A stretch of 64,000 nt of DNA from Legionella quinlivanii (GCF_003265995.1 NZ_MVJN01000009.1:62001-126000); one strand, 5' to 3'; positions 26,758 through 38,040 are shown, numbered from the stretch's first letter. Numbers and translations: made by a program. Notes: a model not told the origin generated them from the sequence alone.

Positions 26758-28416
26758 CTATGAATTGGAATTAAACGGTTTAACTAAGGGAATCAGTAAA
26801 TGACTGTCATATTCTTCTCCGCCATAAATGCGGCATAAGCCTGTTTGACTCGGTTCATATTTACCCAGTTGGGATAAGAAAATGTTCTGGGAGAAAAACC
26901 ATTTTCCTCGCAGTTCCAGCCGCAATTGATCACCCTGTTTAAAGAAAGTGGCGGAGGGAAGCAGTGAAAGTTCAGCCAAGACAATCTCGCCTGATTTCAG
27001 AAACTGCTGCTCCTCAAAGCGATGTTCCGGTTTCCAGAAAACACTTTCTGTTTTGTCAATTTTACGCAAGGATACTTTTTGCCAGCCTTTGCTCACAATA
27101 TCAAAGCCAAATCCATAACTTCCTTCAAAGTAAACTTCCTCATCCTGATAAAACTTGCGAATGCCTGCAAAAAGGTTCATATCCTGAGTATCGATCAGCT
27201 CTAGCCACAATTTAAGTTTCATCGGGCCAATAATCTGTAAGTCAAAAGGGCAGGTAAAAGTGAATCGCAAGTTATTATCAGGCAGAGAGAAATCCTGATG
27301 ATTCTTTTCAACGGAAAGATTTTCATTTAAGGTCTGAGTTTCGGGATGCAAATACAAAGGAAGCCATTGGGTGTCAGGCAAAGGCCAGGTATTGTGGTAG
27401 CTGGTACTATGTATCTGATCACGGTTTTCACGAACTTCCAGGCGAACACCTGGTGTTGATAGCCAGTTGTTTTCCTTGTCTTTAAGAAAAAAGTCAAAAA
27501 AATGCAGCTGAGTTTCAAGTGCTTCATCACTGTAATAACTGGACCATTTACCCCCTCGGTGGGTATACAGCCATTTATGTTTTGACCGAATCTGTTCATA
27601 CACACGAAATGAGCCATTCGTATGCAGACATTGATCTGAAAAGCTTCCGCAGATAAGCGCAGGCACTTCAATCGCCTTTAGATCAGGTACCCTGGCTTGC
27701 CACCAGCTATCTCTTGTAATGCGTTGCATTTGCTGCGTTCGCAGTTCAGGGTTTATCATGTGCGTCCAAAATGCATAAAAGCCATCTTCACGAATTCCGC
27801 CCGGGCGTGCCAGGTCTTTATATACATCACTGAATCCCTCCCAGGGGCAAATCGCGGCCAGGTGGGGAGGATGCAAGGCTGCGACCCGATATTGACTCAA
27901 TGCCAGATAGGAAACGCCGTTTAAACCTATTTTTTGATTGGACCAGGATTGCTCTGCAGCCCATTCGATAAGTTCATAATAGTCCTGCGCTTCGGTATCA
28001 CTGAGTAAATCAAGTTTTCCCTCTGATTTTCCGGCGCCGCGCATATCCCCATTGATGACTGCATACCCATTTTTGACCCAGAAATCGGGATCGGGGGCTT
28101 CCCAGCCAGTTAAAGAGGAGAAATGCAAAGGGCTTGGCTGACGCATGAATCGATAGGCTTTTAGAGGCTTATAACGCCCAAATAATGATTTTTTGGGTAA
28201 CTGGTCTTTGTCATAGGGATGAAAACAAATCACTACCGGATGCTTTAAATGGTCATTTGGACGATACAGATTAACACTGAGCAAAATCCCGTCTCGCAGA
28301 CGTATTTTCACGTCCTTATCAATAATCATGGGGATTTTGGGCGCATAGATATCAGTAGGCGGAGAAATAAAATATCGAATCCGTTTTAAAATATAAACCA
28401 GTCGAGATTCACTCAT
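26758..28416 (-). CDS. CocE/NonD family hydrolase (X-Pro dipeptidyl-peptidase-like)
   Basis: 552 residues. An alpha/beta-hydrolase domain has GYAVINGDMRGAGKSEG and the nucleophile elbow GLNGVSYLALSQYR (GxSY, Ser at about 170). The Asp and His follow in GSFSDQCLHTNGS and around THRGGKWSSYY. A C-terminal beta-sandwich starts near residue 370 and includes LRFTFTCPFDLQIIGPMKLKL, the S15-like domain of acylases and peptidases. No signal peptide is visible. The substrate could be a peptide or ester; the family does not tell. Confidence 0.85.
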   Translation of the reverse strand: MSESRLVYILKRIRYFISPPTDIYAPKIPMIIDKDVKIRLRDGILLSVNLYRPNDHLKHPVVICFHPYDKDQLPKKSLFGRYKPLKAYRFMRQPSPLHFSSLTGWEAPDPDFWVKNGYAVINGDMRGAGKSEGKLDLLSDTEAQDYYELIEWAAEQSWSNQKIGLNGVSYLALSQYRVAALHPPHLAAICPWEGFSDVYKDLARPGGIREDGFYAFWTHMINPELRTQQMQRITRDSWWQARVPDLKAIEVPALICGSFSDQCLHTNGSFRVYEQIRSKHKWLYTHRGGKWSSYYSDEALETQLHFFDFFLKDKENNWLSTPGVRLEVRENRDQIHSTSYHNTWPLPDTQWLPLYLHPETQTLNENLSVEKNHQDFSLPDNNLRFTFTCPFDLQIIGPMKLKLWLELIDTQDMNLFAGIRKFYQDEEVYFEGSYGFGFDIVSKGWQKVSLRKIDKTESVFWKPEHRFEEQQFLKSGEIVLAELSLLPSATFFKQGDQLRLELRGKWFFSQNIFLSQLGKYEPSQTGLCRIYGGEEYDSHLLIPLVKPFNSNS

Positions 28417-28504
28417 GAGGTTTTACTCTGGGGCGCTATATCTTAATGGTTGACTATAAAACGATTTTTTTCAACAAGTAGCCTTGTTTTTACAAGTTTT
28501 GACA

Positions 28505-28541
28505 CAAACCAGATTGGCTAAGCCTATATGGGTCTGGTTTG
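28505..28541 (-). terminator. Inverted repeat behind the 106-aa gene
   Basis: CAAACCAGA and TCTGGTTTG form 9-bp arms around 19 bases that can fold as GGCTTAGCC. It lies between the 106-aa gene and the CocE-like gene. No T-run is present. Confidence 0.35.
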
Positions 28542-28569
28542 CTCTGATTATACTTAAAAATTCATGACC

Positions 28570-28890
28570 TCAGGCTGTTTTTTCCATAGGCTTTGCCTGT
28601 TCAAACAGCTCTAATTTTCCAAAGTCGCTGACTGTCAGATTCTCCAGGTTATTTTCAAACCACTCAAGATAGGCTTGCGCCTCTTGCTCGTGTTCCAGGC
28701 GTAAACGCGAAAGCTGACTGACAATAAAATTTTTCGTCACATAATGGGTGGCCTGATAATATTGTTTGATCACTCCTCGATATTCATCGCTGATTTTGAT
28801 TTCCAGAGAGGCCTGGCGGTTATCGATTTGTCCGAAAAATCCGCGACTGGACTGAGTGTTACGTACATCAGCAAGACTGTCCTTTTTCAT
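28570..28890 (-). CDS. Hypothetical protein, 106 aa
   Basis: Not recognised. The protein has an N-terminal polar region, then EIKISDEYRGVIKQYYQATHYVTKNFIVSQLSRLRLEHEQEAQAYLEWF, a long amphipathic helical stretch, and a charged tail. No signal peptide or membrane segment. AGGTAG precedes the ATG at 28890. It is divergent from the 90-aa gene and has its own hairpin behind it, so it is probably monocistronic. Confidence 0.55.
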   Translation of the reverse strand: MKKDSLADVRNTQSSRGFFGQIDNRQASLEIKISDEYRGVIKQYYQATHYVTKNFIVSQLSRLRLEHEQEAQAYLEWFENNLENLTVSDFGKLELFEQAKPMEKTA

Positions 28891-29026
28891 CTGATCTACC
28901 TTATTCTATGATGTTCAACTTTTCAGTTTGGACCAATATAAAAGGGCTGACAAGTCCTGAATTGTACTCGGCCGGCTGTTTTCTCAAAATTGGTTTACAA
29001 TTAACAAAAAGACAGGAAAAACAATC

Positions 29027-29299
29027 ATGAACGAAGTGGATATTTTAAAAATGTTTTACGACGAAATGGTTGCCAGAGGGGTCACTCGCGAACAGGTATT
29101 TCTTGACCTTGAAGAAGAGGCTGCCAGCAAATTGAGTGACAAACTTGGAGAGCCCGTCTCAGTAGAAGCGATGCAAAAGCTGGCGGATGCCTGTATCGCC
29201 AATGAATGGCTTGAGCGTACTACTATTGATCCCGGTTATAAATTCTTATCGCTGACGGCTGCTGGTTTACAAATTGTATTGAATAATGAATATATCTGA
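29027..29299 (+). CDS. Hypothetical protein, 90 aa, winged-helix-like
   Basis: Not recognised by name. The layout 'VDILKMFYDEMVARGV', 'VSVEAMQKLADACIANEWLER' and 'YKFLSLTAAGLQIVL' resembles a small winged-helix fold in which the last part would be the wing; the phrase 'LT..G.....' is common in PadR- and MarR-type proteins. Its stop overlaps a hairpin shared with the convergent holC gene. Confidence 0.6.
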   Translation: MNEVDILKMFYDEMVARGVTREQVFLDLEEEAASKLSDKLGEPVSVEAMQKLADACIANEWLERTTIDPGYKFLSLTAAGLQIVLNNEYI

Positions 29300-29318
29300 G
29301 GAAGCCGCCCGCTTCCTC
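29298..29318. terminator. Bidirectional hairpin between the 90-aa gene and holC
   Basis: GAGGAAGC, loop CGCCC and GCTTCCTC give an 8-bp perfect stem that fills the gap between the two convergent stops, overlapping both. T-runs are absent. Confidence 0.55.
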
Positions 29319-29749
29319 TACACATTGTGGGTGTTTATTTCGCAATTTGCGCTCCGATACTGGCGAAAATGAGAACGACTTAGTGTTTTAGCCTGCTCCT
29401 CATCAACAACCAATTCAATCACGCGTTTGAATTTTGGGAAAAAGCCTGGAATTTCATCGGACAGATTCAGCAAAATATCATGAAACCCCCGCGGCTCCTG
29501 CTGATAGCCAATTTGAATAACCGGCGGAGGCTCAGGACCTTCGCCCTGTAGATTGTGAGGAATGAAGCTGTCATCCTTAAAAGTCCACAGCAACTCGTCA
29601 AGGCTTTCTGCTTCTTGCCGGTTATTGCAAAAAACAAACACCTGATGACCTCGTAAATAGGCTTTTTCTAACAGACGGCAAGCAAACTGCAAAGCAGCTT
29701 GCTTGTCACTGCTGCCTAATAAATAAAAATCAACGCGAACTGGCGACAT
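29318..29749 (-). CDS. holC: DNA polymerase III chi subunit
   Basis: 143 residues. [57 protein letters not shown] and the later PPVIQIGY are the HolC pattern. Chi links the clamp-loader complex to single-strand binding protein. The start overlaps the end of pepA by 20 bases, which is the usual pepA-holC coupling in gamma-proteobacteria. Confidence 0.93.
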   Translation of the reverse strand: MSPVRVDFYLLGSSDKQAALQFACRLLEKAYLRGHQVFVFCNNRQEAESLDELLWTFKDDSFIPHNLQGEGPEPPPVIQIGYQQEPRGFHDILLNLSDEIPGFFPKFKRVIELVVDEEQAKTLSRSHFRQYRSANCEINTHNV

Positions 29750-31181
29750 GGCGTAAGAACTGAATTAATAAAGGAACGGGCCGGCCGGTTGCGATGCGCT
29801 TTTTGCCGGAAACCCAGGCCGTGCCTGCGATATCCAAATGCGCCCAGCGGTATTTTTTAGTGAAACGGGAGAGAAAGCAGGCTGCGGTGATGCCTCCGGC
29901 GCTTCGGTCAAATGAGGCGTTGATCATATCCGCCAGCGGGCTATCGAGAGCATCCTGATATTCCTCATCGAGAGGCATGCGCCAGCATTTGTCGCCACTT
30001 TGTGATGAGGCGGCAATAATTTGTTCTGCCAATGCTTCATCGGAAGTCATAAACCCGGTAGTGATCGTGCCTAATGCAATAACCATCGCACCAGTTAGTG
30101 TGGCAATATCAATGACCAGTTCGGGATTAAACTGTTCAGCATAAGTGAGGGCATCCGCCAGTACCAAACGGCCCTCGGCATCAGTATTTAAAATCTCCAC
30201 GGTTTGCCCGGACATGCTGGTCACAATATCGCCAGGTTTGACAGCGCTGCCGCTTGGCATATTTTCAGCGCTAGCAATTAAACCAATCACATTAATCGGC
30301 AGTTTCAGCATTGCACAGGCTTTCAGGGTACCAAGAACACTGGCTGCTCCCGCCATATCGTATTTCATTTCGTCCATTGCATTAGCGGGTTTAATTGACA
30401 GTCCGCCAGAGTCGAAAGTAATGCCCTTGCCTACCAGAACAACAGGGGCCTGATTGCCATTGCCATTATAAGCCAGTTCTATAAGGCGAGGCTCTTCAGT
30501 ACTTCCCTTACTGACGGCCAGCAAGGCACCCATGCCCAGCTCAGTCATTTCGGGAATACCAAGAACACGCGTTTTTATCTGTGAATAGTCTTCGGCCAGT
30601 TTCTGAGCCTGCTCTGCCAGGAAGCTGGGAGTGCAGTGATTGGCCGGCAAGTCGGCCAGACGACGGGTTAACCGGATGCCTTCAGCAATTGATTGCGCAG
30701 TCGACAATGCAGTATCACTGGTGTTTGGCAGGTAAAAATCAATCGCCTCCAGGCTATGCGGTTTTTTTTGCCGGGTTTTATAATCAGTTAACTGATAGCA
30801 AAGGCTGTCCACTGCAAGCAGCATCTGGGTCAGCTGCCAGTCAGCATCCTGTTTGTTAATTGCAGGCAGGGCTATACAGGCTTTTTTGATTTTCTGCTTT
30901 AACAGTGCCATTGTGATTTCTTCAACACGTCTTCGCAGTGAAGAGGCTTTAAACTCAGCCTGCTTACCGCAATGCAGCAGCAATAAGGAGCGGCCGTTGA
31001 TATCGCTTTGCCAGACACTGTCAGCTGCTTCGTTAATTTTAGTCATAAGCCGAGGCAGCAAGGCGAGCAGCTCGGCATCATCGATAGTGGAAAATTCATC
31101 GGCTCTGCTTTCCGAAAAAACACCGAGCACCAGGCATTCATCTGACGCATCCTGCAATGATTGGATTAATCCGTAGTTCAT
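29730..31181 (-). CDS. pepA: Leucyl aminopeptidase (cytosol aminopeptidase, M17)
   Basis: 483 residues from ATG 31181, which has TAGGAAG upstream; a longer frame to 31238 lacks this. The M17 metal-binding signature [14 protein letters not shown] is present, along with [31 protein letters not shown], which supplies Lys, Asp and Asp ligands. PepA removes N-terminal residues and in some bacteria also binds DNA at recombination sites. It is divergent from lptF, the common arrangement, and overlaps holC downstream. Confidence 0.95.
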   Translation of the reverse strand: MNYGLIQSLQDASDECLVLGVFSESRADEFSTIDDAELLALLPRLMTKINEAADSVWQSDINGRSLLLLHCGKQAEFKASSLRRRVEEITMALLKQKIKKACIALPAINKQDADWQLTQMLLAVDSLCYQLTDYKTRQKKPHSLEAIDFYLPNTSDTALSTAQSIAEGIRLTRRLADLPANHCTPSFLAEQAQKLAEDYSQIKTRVLGIPEMTELGMGALLAVSKGSTEEPRLIELAYNGNGNQAPVVLVGKGITFDSGGLSIKPANAMDEMKYDMAGAASVLGTLKACAMLKLPINVIGLIASAENMPSGSAVKPGDIVTSMSGQTVEILNTDAEGRLVLADALTYAEQFNPELVIDIATLTGAMVIALGTITTGFMTSDEALAEQIIAASSQSGDKCWRMPLDEEYQDALDSPLADMINASFDRSAGGITAACFLSRFTKKYRWAHLDIAGTAWVSGKKRIATGRPVPLLIQFLRHVASSR

Positions 31182-31337
31182 TTGACTTCCTATAAGACGC
31201 AAAAACTGGTAGTTTACCCAATCTTGGATATCATTCAAATGGTTTTAATTATTCGAGACCAGGCATTAAATTGCAGCCTGCCGCAGAGCAGGAATTCGTC
31301 TCAGTAATATGCTTAATTAATATAGAGACCGAAGGTC

Positions 31338-32417
31338 GTGCTTATATTCCGTTATCTGGCAAAAGAAGTTTTTATTACACTGGCATCACTTACCAGCATT
31401 TTAATGCTCATTTTCATGAGTAATCAGTTTGTCCGTTATTTAAATCGCGCTGCCAGCGGGCAAATCCCGATTGTCATCATCATGAAACTGATGATGCTTG
31501 AATTACCTAATCTGATGGGATTGCTTCTGCCATTGGGCTTTTACGTAGCACTGCTTGTTGCTTATGGCCGCCTTTACGCGGAGAGTGAAATGACCGTTTT
31601 GCAGGCTTGCGGATATGGGAATTCACAATTATTGAAACACAGTTTCATTCTGGCAATTATTGTCACCGTCATTGTCACCGCGCTGACCATGTGGGTGAGT
31701 CCTGTAATCGCCACAGAAAGAGGAAAGTTACTGCGTACAACTGGAATACAAACCTTAATCCAGACGATTGTTCCCGGGCGTTTTCGCGGTATTTCCGGCG
31801 GCAAGGAAGTGTTTTATGTGGAATCAATGAGCCGTGATCACAGCAAGGCAAAAAATATCTTTCTGGCCAGGCAGGTCATTAAGGATTATCAATTTCAATG
31901 GGATATTTTATGGGCAGAGCAAGCCTATGCACAGACCGATCCCGAAACCCTGGAAGATTATTTAGTTTTGCAAAATGGCAGTATTTATCAGGGGCAACCC
32001 GGTCATGCGGATTATCAGGTTGCTGAGTTTAAGGAATACAAGGCCAGACTGCCGCATCCTGATATTAAAATTGACAATGACATGCGTACCGCAACGACTG
32101 CTTCCTTATTCCCCTGGTTTAATTCCGATCCCAAAAAAGCGGCTGAGCTTCAGTGGCGGATTTCCATACCGCTGATGGTGCTGACATTAACGCTGGTTGC
32201 AGTGCCTTTAAGCCGCGTCAATCCGCGTTCGGGGAAATATGCCAAACTCTTACCCGCTATTGTACTCTTTATTATTTATGCCAATTTCATGTTTGTCGCC
32301 CGTGACTGGATTGCCGCTGGAAAATTACCGATCTGGGTAGGGATGTGGTGGCTGCATTTGATTGTGGCTGCAATTGGTTTGTTGTTAATCTGGCGAAACA
32401 GGGTGAAGCTGGCATGA
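31338..32417 (+). CDS. lptF: LPS export ABC transporter permease LptF
   Basis: 359 residues with a GTG start preceded by GAAGG. Three transmembrane segments near the N-terminus, a periplasmic beta-jellyroll region (about 130-260) and three C-terminal segments follow the LptF plan, including LLLPLGFYVALLVAYGRLYAESEMTVLQACG and, late, PLMVLTLTLVAVPLSRVNPRSGKYAKLLPAIVLFIIY. It forms with LptG and LptB the motor that moves LPS from the inner membrane. The last four bases overlap lptG (ATGA). Confidence 0.95.
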   Translation: MLIFRYLAKEVFITLASLTSILMLIFMSNQFVRYLNRAASGQIPIVIIMKLMMLELPNLMGLLLPLGFYVALLVAYGRLYAESEMTVLQACGYGNSQLLKHSFILAIIVTVIVTALTMWVSPVIATERGKLLRTTGIQTLIQTIVPGRFRGISGGKEVFYVESMSRDHSKAKNIFLARQVIKDYQFQWDILWAEQAYAQTDPETLEDYLVLQNGSIYQGQPGHADYQVAEFKEYKARLPHPDIKIDNDMRTATTASLFPWFNSDPKKAAELQWRISIPLMVLTLTLVAVPLSRVNPRSGKYAKLLPAIVLFIIYANFMFVARDWIAAGKLPIWVGMWWLHLIVAAIGLLLIWRNRVKLA

Positions 32418-33478
32418 AATTACTGGATCGCTACATCGCTAAAAATGTTCTGCTGGCTATTGGCCTGGTCACGCTGCTACTCGCGGGTTTGCAAATCTTT
32501 ATTCTTATGGTCAACCAGCTTGAAGATTTGGGCCGCGGGGATTTCGGAATTATTCAGTCGGCCATTTATGTGTTATTGCAAATGCCTTATCAGGTCTATC
32601 TTTTTTTCCCAATGGCAAGCTTATTAGGATCATTGATTGGGCTTGGGGTTATGGCCAACAATCGTGAGCTGGTGGTAATGCGGGCGGCAGGGATGTCGAT
32701 TGGCCAGATTACAATGGCAGTTCTGAAAGCGTCGCTCATCCTGATTGTTCTGGTCACACTTATTGGCGAAACCATAGTGCCAAAGCTTGCTTACTATGCG
32801 AATGATGTCAAAGTGCAGGCCATTAGCGGCGGACAGGCTCTTAGAACCTCTCACGGCGTCTGGCTTCGTTATCAGAATGATTTTATTACCATTGGAACTG
32901 TGCAGCAGGATAATACGCTGGTTGATGTGAGACAGTATCATTTCGACGAACATCACCAGATGGTTTTTGCACGTCAAATCTGGACGGTAAAATTTTATGA
33001 TAATAGCTGGTGGGCAGAGAATATCTCGCAGACCTTGATTAGTAAAGATCATACAGTGATTCAGCATATCGATAAAATGCCCTGGGATGTCGCTGTCAAA
33101 CCGTCTATTCTCAATGTCAGCAGCAGTGAACCGGATGAGATGACCTTGAAGGAACTCCGGCAATATCTGCGGGCTCAGAAACAAAATCATCAGACGGCAT
33201 TAAATTACCAACTCGCCTTCTGGCAGCGAATTATTCAGCCTTTCACCACTGTGGTAATGATGATTCTTGCCATTCCCTTTATCTTTGGGCCGCTGCGCTC
33301 TTCAACAATGGGGTCAAAATTACTGGCGGGAGCAACTATGGGCTTTGGTTTTCATATCATTAACCGTTTTTTTGGTCCGGTGAGCCAGGTACTCCAATGG
33401 CCTCCTGTGGTAGCGGCACTTGGACCAACAGTTTTATTCGCCTTTTTAGGCCTGTATCTGATGAAACGAGTTAGATAA
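32414..33478 (+). CDS. lptG: LPS export ABC transporter permease LptG
   Basis: 354 residues from the ATG at 32414 that overlaps the lptF stop; a frame opening at 32345 has no matching N-terminus. MKLLDRYIAKNVLLAIGLVTLLLAGL starts the first of six membrane segments. ANNRELVVMRAAGMS is the LptG equivalent of the coupling helix facing LptB, and a periplasmic jellyroll covers about 130-250. It pairs with LptF. The next gene starts on the last base of its stop. Confidence 0.95.
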   Translation: MKLLDRYIAKNVLLAIGLVTLLLAGLQIFILMVNQLEDLGRGDFGIIQSAIYVLLQMPYQVYLFFPMASLLGSLIGLGVMANNRELVVMRAAGMSIGQITMAVLKASLILIVLVTLIGETIVPKLAYYANDVKVQAISGGQALRTSHGVWLRYQNDFITIGTVQQDNTLVDVRQYHFDEHHQMVFARQIWTVKFYDNSWWAENISQTLISKDHTVIQHIDKMPWDVAVKPSILNVSSSEPDEMTLKELRQYLRAQKQNHQTALNYQLAFWQRIIQPFTTVVMMILAIPFIFGPLRSSTMGSKLLAGATMGFGFHIINRFFGPVSQVLQWPPVVAALGPTVLFAFLGLYLMKRVR

Positions 33479-34233
33479 TGGTTATTCGTCATTTGATTGA
33501 AGCAGTGGCTAATCCATTTTTTTTATTGATTTTATTCTTTGCTTTTTTACTTTATAAACTGGGAAAATCGACTGAGTCACGGCGTCTTTTTATTGGATTT
33601 AGTATTTTTTTTATTCTTTTGCTAGTGATAAGCACCGGCTGGTTGCCGCAGTTTCTTACCCAGTCGCTCGAAAAACAATATCCCCCGGTTAAGAAAATTA
33701 ACCCGGAAGTCCAATGGATAGTGGTGCTTAGCGGCGGACAGACCGAAATCGAAGGCTTACCGCAACAATCCTTACTATATTCGGCCTCGGTCAAACGTGT
33801 CCTTGAAGGCTTGCGTTTGTGGCGGCAAAGCGCTTCCATCAATCTGCTGCTCTCAGGCGGGGGCTATGGTCAGGAAAAAGCCGAAGCGTTTCGCATGCGT
33901 AAACTCGCATTGCTATATCCAGTGGATACCAGCAGGCTGCAGATAGAAACAGGCTCATTGAATACTGCCGATCAGGCTGCCGCCATAAAAACCTGGGTCA
34001 GGGATAAACCCTTTTATCTGGTAACCTCGGCTATTCATATGCCAAGAGCAATGGCACTTTGCAAAGCCCAGGGCTTGCATCCTATTGCCGCACCTACCGA
34101 TTTTACCTTGTATTGGGGAGATGAGCGCTGGCAAAAAACAATTATCCCAAATGCGCAGAATATGGTGTTTCTCAATATTGCCTTGCATGAACTGATGGGA
34201 CTGGCCTGGGGGAAGTTCAGAGGTTTATTATAA
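33478..34233 (+). CDS. YdcF/ElyC-type DUF218 envelope protein
   Basis: 251 residues. Two N-terminal hydrophobic segments (FFLLILFFAFLLYKLG and FSIFFILLLVISTGWLP) precede a DUF218 domain with WIVVLSGGQTEIEG, NLLLSGGGYGQEKAEAFRM, and YLVTSAIHMPRAMALCKAQGL. ElyC of E. coli has this plan and influences peptidoglycan assembly and undecaprenyl carrier lipid use. The ATG shares one base with the lptG stop (TAATG), so it is translationally coupled to lptFG, which suggests an envelope job. Confidence 0.85.
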   Translation: MVIRHLIEAVANPFFLLILFFAFLLYKLGKSTESRRLFIGFSIFFILLLVISTGWLPQFLTQSLEKQYPPVKKINPEVQWIVVLSGGQTEIEGLPQQSLLYSASVKRVLEGLRLWRQSASINLLLSGGGYGQEKAEAFRMRKLALLYPVDTSRLQIETGSLNTADQAAAIKTWVRDKPFYLVTSAIHMPRAMALCKAQGLHPIAAPTDFTLYWGDERWQKTIIPNAQNMVFLNIALHELMGLAWGKFRGLL

Positions 34234-34305
34234 AAATAAAGATAAGATAGGATCTTTTAACTAAAATCGTTAGAATAGGTCACTCAAACCGTTTTCTAAG
34301 TTGTC

Positions 34306-37300
34306 ATGCCAAAACGTACAGATATTAAATCCATTTTGATTCTCGGTGCAGGCCCAATTGTAATCGGTCAGGCTTGTGAATTTGACTACTCAGGTACGCA
34401 GGCTGTGCGTGCTTTGAAAGAAGAAGGCTATCGCGTCATTCTTGTTAATTCCAATCCAGCAACCATAATGACCGATCCGGAACTGGCCGATGCAACTTAC
34501 ATTGAACCTGTCCTATGGCCGGAAGTGGCCAAAATTATTGAAAAAGAACGGCCCGATGCACTCTTGCCCACTATGGGTGGTCAGACCGCTTTAAACTGTG
34601 CGCTTGATTTGGCGAAACACGGTATCCTCGAAAAATACGCTGTTGAAATGATTGGTGCGACCAAGGAGGCGATTGATCGCGCCGAGGACCGTGACCGTTT
34701 TCGTCAGCTGATGAAAAAAATTGGCCTGGAAATGCCAAGATCGGCAATCGCTCATAGCATGGAGGAGGCGATTCAGGTTCAGGCTCAATTAGGTTTTCCA
34801 ACCATTATCAGACCCTCATTCACTATGGGCGGCAGTGGCGGCGGTATCGCCTACAACCGTGAGGAATTCGAAGAGATTTGTACGCGCGGTCTGGATATGT
34901 CGCCTACGCATGAGTTATTACTCGATGAATCCGTTCTCGGCTGGAAAGAATTCGAGATGGAGGTTGTGAGGGACAAAAACGACAATTGCATTATCGTCTG
35001 TACTATTGAAAATTTTGATCCAATGGGTGTGCATACCGGGGATTCTATCACTGTCGCTCCTGCGCAAACATTGACCGATAAAGAATACCAGCGTATGCGT
35101 GATGCCGCCGTTAAGGTATTAAGGGCGGTGGGTGTGGACACTGGAGGCTCGAATGTCCAGTTTGCCATCAACCCTGAAGACGGCAGAATGCTGATTGTTG
35201 AAATGAACCCCCGGGTTTCCAGAAGCTCGGCTCTCGCCTCAAAAGCAACCGGTTTTCCAATTGCTAAAATTGCGGCAAAACTGGCGGTTGGTTATACCCT
35301 GGATGAGTTGGATAATGAAATTACTGGCGGCAAGACGCCAGCTTCCTTTGAACCCAGTATTGATTACGTGGTAACTAAAATTCCGCGCTTTAACTTTGAT
35401 AAATTCCCCCAGACCTCAACAACCCTGACCACTCAAATGAAATCAGTCGGTGAGGTGATGGCGATTGGCAGTAATTTTCAGGAGTCATTGCAAAAAGCAA
35501 TACGTGGTCTGGAAATTGGGCGCAATGGTTTAAACAGTCTGTTTAAGAAAGGGGAAGATTTAAGCCGGCTTAGAGGGCATTTACGCGAGCCTACTCCGGA
35601 TCGCCTATGGTATATTGCCGACGCATTTCGTCAGGATTTAACGCTGGAAGAAATTCAGCTGGAAAGCAAAATAGATGCCTGGTTCCTGTACCAGATTCAG
35701 GATCTGGTTATGCAGGAGCGGGCAATTTACGGAAAGACGATTACTGATCTCGATCAACAGCAGCTTCTGCAATTAAAACGGCATGGATTTTCTGATGCGT
35801 TTCTTGCGAAAATTTTATATTGCCGGGAAGAGCAGGTACGTCAGCATCGGCTGGCTTTAGGGGTGAAACCGGTTTACAAGCGCATCGATTCCTGTGCGGG
35901 CGAATTCCCCAGTTCCACCGCCTATTTATATTCATGCTATGAGGACGGCTGTGAAGCCCGGGCTGAATCTGATGCAAAAAAAGTGATGATTCTCGGAGGG
36001 GGACCCAATCGAATTGGTCAGGGAATTGAATTCGATTACTGCTGCGTCCACGCGGCGATGGCATTGAGGGAAGAAGGTTACCAGACCATCATGGTCAATT
36101 GTAACCCGGAAACGGTTTCCACCGACTTTGATACCTCGGATCGTCTGTATTTTGAGCCCCTTACTCTGGAAGATGTGTTATCCATAGTGGATGTTGAAAA
36201 ACCCATGGGTGTTATTGTGCATTACGGCGGCCAAACCCCTCTAAAACTGGCAAGGGATCTGGAAGCGAATGGTGTACCCATTGTAGGAACATCACCTGAC
36301 GCTATCGACATGGCGGAAGATAGAGAGCGTTTTCAGAAAATGGTAGCGGAGCTTAATCTGCACCAACCAGCCAATGGCACAGTACGCAGTACGGAAGAAG
36401 CTCTGGAAGTTGCAAAACGCATCGGCTATCCATTGGTGGTAAGACCATCTTATGTTTTGGGTGGGCGGGCAATGGAAGTCGTCTATCAGGAAGAGGACTT
36501 ACGCTATTATCTCGAACACGCTGTAGCGGTCTCCAACGATTCTCCGGTATTGCTGGACAAATTTTTAAATGATGCCATTGAAGTAGATATTGATGCCGTC
36601 TGTGATGGGCAGGACGTTATGATTGGCGGGATCATGGAACATATTGAGCAGGCCGGTATTCATTCCGGTGATTCAGCCTGTACTTTACCGCCTTTTAGCC
36701 TGAGTTCGGTAGTTCAGCAGGACTTGATTGAACAAATCAGACAAATGGCTCTGAAATTAGGGGTAGTTGGCTTGATCAATGCGCAGTTTGCTATTCAGGC
36801 CGATGATATTTATGTGCTGGAAGTGAACCCAAGAGCCTCTCGAACGGTCCCCTTTGTTTCCAAAGCCACCGGCCTTCCTCTGGCAAAAATTGCAGCGCGC
36901 TGCAAATTAGGGCAAACTCTAAGGCAGCAAGGATTGAGTCAGCATTATCCGATGCCGGCTTTTTACTCCATTAAGCTGCCTGTATTTCCGTTTATTAAAT
37001 TCTCTGGGGTTGACTCCATTTTGGGACCTGAAATGAAATCGACAGGCGAGGTGATGGGAATTGCCAGGCGTTTTGGACAGGCTTATGCGAAAGCACAGCT
37101 TGGAGCTGGTGGTAACATCGTTAAACGACGCCGTGCCTTTGTGTCAGTGAGGGATGCGGACAAAACCCGAATTGGTGAAATTGCAAAGCGTTTAATTCAA
37201 TTGGGGTTTGAAATTATTGCAACTCGGGGTACAGCCCTGGTATTGCATGCAGCAGGGATTGACTGCCGCAGAGTATATAAAGTGGCAGAAGGAAGACCGC

Positions 37301-37512
37301 ATGTGGTGGACTTCATTAAGAATAATGAAATTGATTTTATCGTCAATACCACAGAAGGAAAGCAGGCCGCCGCCGACTCCTTTGCAATTCGTCGAAATGC
37401 CTTGCAACATAAAGTGAGCTATACGACGACTTTGTCAGGTGCCGAGGCAGCTTGTCTGGCAATGAAATATGAAGACCGTGAAACGGTTACTCGTTTACAA
37501 GATTTACATTAG
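34306..37512 (+). CDS. carB: Carbamoyl-phosphate synthase large subunit
   Basis: 1068 residues, the full length. Two ATP-grasp halves are visible, with the repeated openings [25 protein letters not shown] (about 11) and [25 protein letters not shown] (about 563), and repeated GGS/GGR loops ([28 protein letters not shown]). The C-terminal MGS-like regulatory domain starts near 940. The enzyme makes carbamoyl phosphate for pyrimidines and arginine. carA is not adjacent, unlike in many bacteria; the upstream gene is the DUF218 protein. greA follows. Confidence 0.97.
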   Translation: MPKRTDIKSILILGAGPIVIGQACEFDYSGTQAVRALKEEGYRVILVNSNPATIMTDPELADATYIEPVLWPEVAKIIEKERPDALLPTMGGQTALNCALDLAKHGILEKYAVEMIGATKEAIDRAEDRDRFRQLMKKIGLEMPRSAIAHSMEEAIQVQAQLGFPTIIRPSFTMGGSGGGIAYNREEFEEICTRGLDMSPTHELLLDESVLGWKEFEMEVVRDKNDNCIIVCTIENFDPMGVHTGDSITVAPAQTLTDKEYQRMRDAAVKVLRAVGVDTGGSNVQFAINPEDGRMLIVEMNPRVSRSSALASKATGFPIAKIAAKLAVGYTLDELDNEITGGKTPASFEPSIDYVVTKIPRFNFDKFPQTSTTLTTQMKSVGEVMAIGSNFQESLQKAIRGLEIGRNGLNSLFKKGEDLSRLRGHLREPTPDRLWYIADAFRQDLTLEEIQLESKIDAWFLYQIQDLVMQERAIYGKTITDLDQQQLLQLKRHGFSDAFLAKILYCREEQVRQHRLALGVKPVYKRIDSCAGEFPSSTAYLYSCYEDGCEARAESDAKKVMILGGGPNRIGQGIEFDYCCVHAAMALREEGYQTIMVNCNPETVSTDFDTSDRLYFEPLTLEDVLSIVDVEKPMGVIVHYGGQTPLKLARDLEANGVPIVGTSPDAIDMAEDRERFQKMVAELNLHQPANGTVRSTEEALEVAKRIGYPLVVRPSYVLGGRAMEVVYQEEDLRYYLEHAVAVSNDSPVLLDKFLNDAIEVDIDAVCDGQDVMIGGIMEHIEQAGIHSGDSACTLPPFSLSSVVQQDLIEQIRQMALKLGVVGLINAQFAIQADDIYVLEVNPRASRTVPFVSKATGLPLAKIAARCKLGQTLRQQGLSQHYPMPAFYSIKLPVFPFIKFSGVDSILGPEMKSTGEVMGIARRFGQAYAKAQLGAGGNIVKRRRAFVSVRDADKTRIGEIAKRLIQLGFEIIATRGTALVLHAAGIDCRRVYKVAEGRPHVVDFIKNNEIDFIVNTTEGKQAAADSFAIRRNALQHKVSYTTTLSGAEAACLAMKYEDRETVTRLQDLH

Positions 37513-37520
37513 AGGTGGAT

Positions 37521-38000
37521 ATGCATAAGCATCCAATGACAATTGCAGGTGCAGAGGCACTGAAGAAGGAATTATCTCATTTAAAAAGCGTTGTGCGCCC
37601 GCAAATCATCGAGGCGATTGCAACTGCCAGAGCGCTTGGCGATTTAAAGGAAAATGCAGAGTATCATGCAGCGCGTGAGCAGCAAAGCTTTACAGAAGGA
37701 CGTATCAAGGAGCTTGAAGCCAAAATTTCTCATGCTCAGATTGTGGATATCAGTAAGCTTGAAAATAATGGCAAGGTAGTTTTCGGCGCTACTGTAACGA
37801 TTTGTCATACAGAGACAGGTAATGAACTCAGTTATCAGATAGTCGGTGAAGACGAAGCTGACATTAAATCGAATAAAATTTCCTACAGCTCTCCCATCGG
37901 CCGGGCGTTGATTGGCAAACAGATTGACGATACAGTGGTCGTGGAAACACCTGGGGGCAGGGTGGAATATGACATTATTGAAGTGGATTATTTAAACTGA
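37521..38000 (+). CDS. greA: Transcription elongation factor GreA
   Basis: 159 residues from ATG 37521, with AGAGGTGG just upstream; an in-frame GTG at 37515 is unlikely. The N-terminal coiled coil ([29 protein letters not shown]) carries the acidic tip residues. The C-terminal FKBP-like domain ends [26 protein letters not shown]. GreA triggers transcript cleavage in backtracked RNA polymerase. It is 8 bases behind carB and probably cotranscribed, and is followed by a palindromic repeat pair. Confidence 0.96.
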   Translation: MHKHPMTIAGAEALKKELSHLKSVVRPQIIEAIATARALGDLKENAEYHAAREQQSFTEGRIKELEAKISHAQIVDISKLENNGKVVFGATVTICHTETGNELSYQIVGEDEADIKSNKISYSSPIGRALIGKQIDDTVVVETPGGRVEYDIIEVDYLN

Positions 38001-38040
38001 ACGTTTGAATAAAATCTATTAGGATCGTGCCAGAAAATTG

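Noticed and set aside
34306..37512. carB as a broken carAB operon
   Set aside because: carB is complete and carA is often elsewhere in this lineage as far as I know; its absence here proves nothing.
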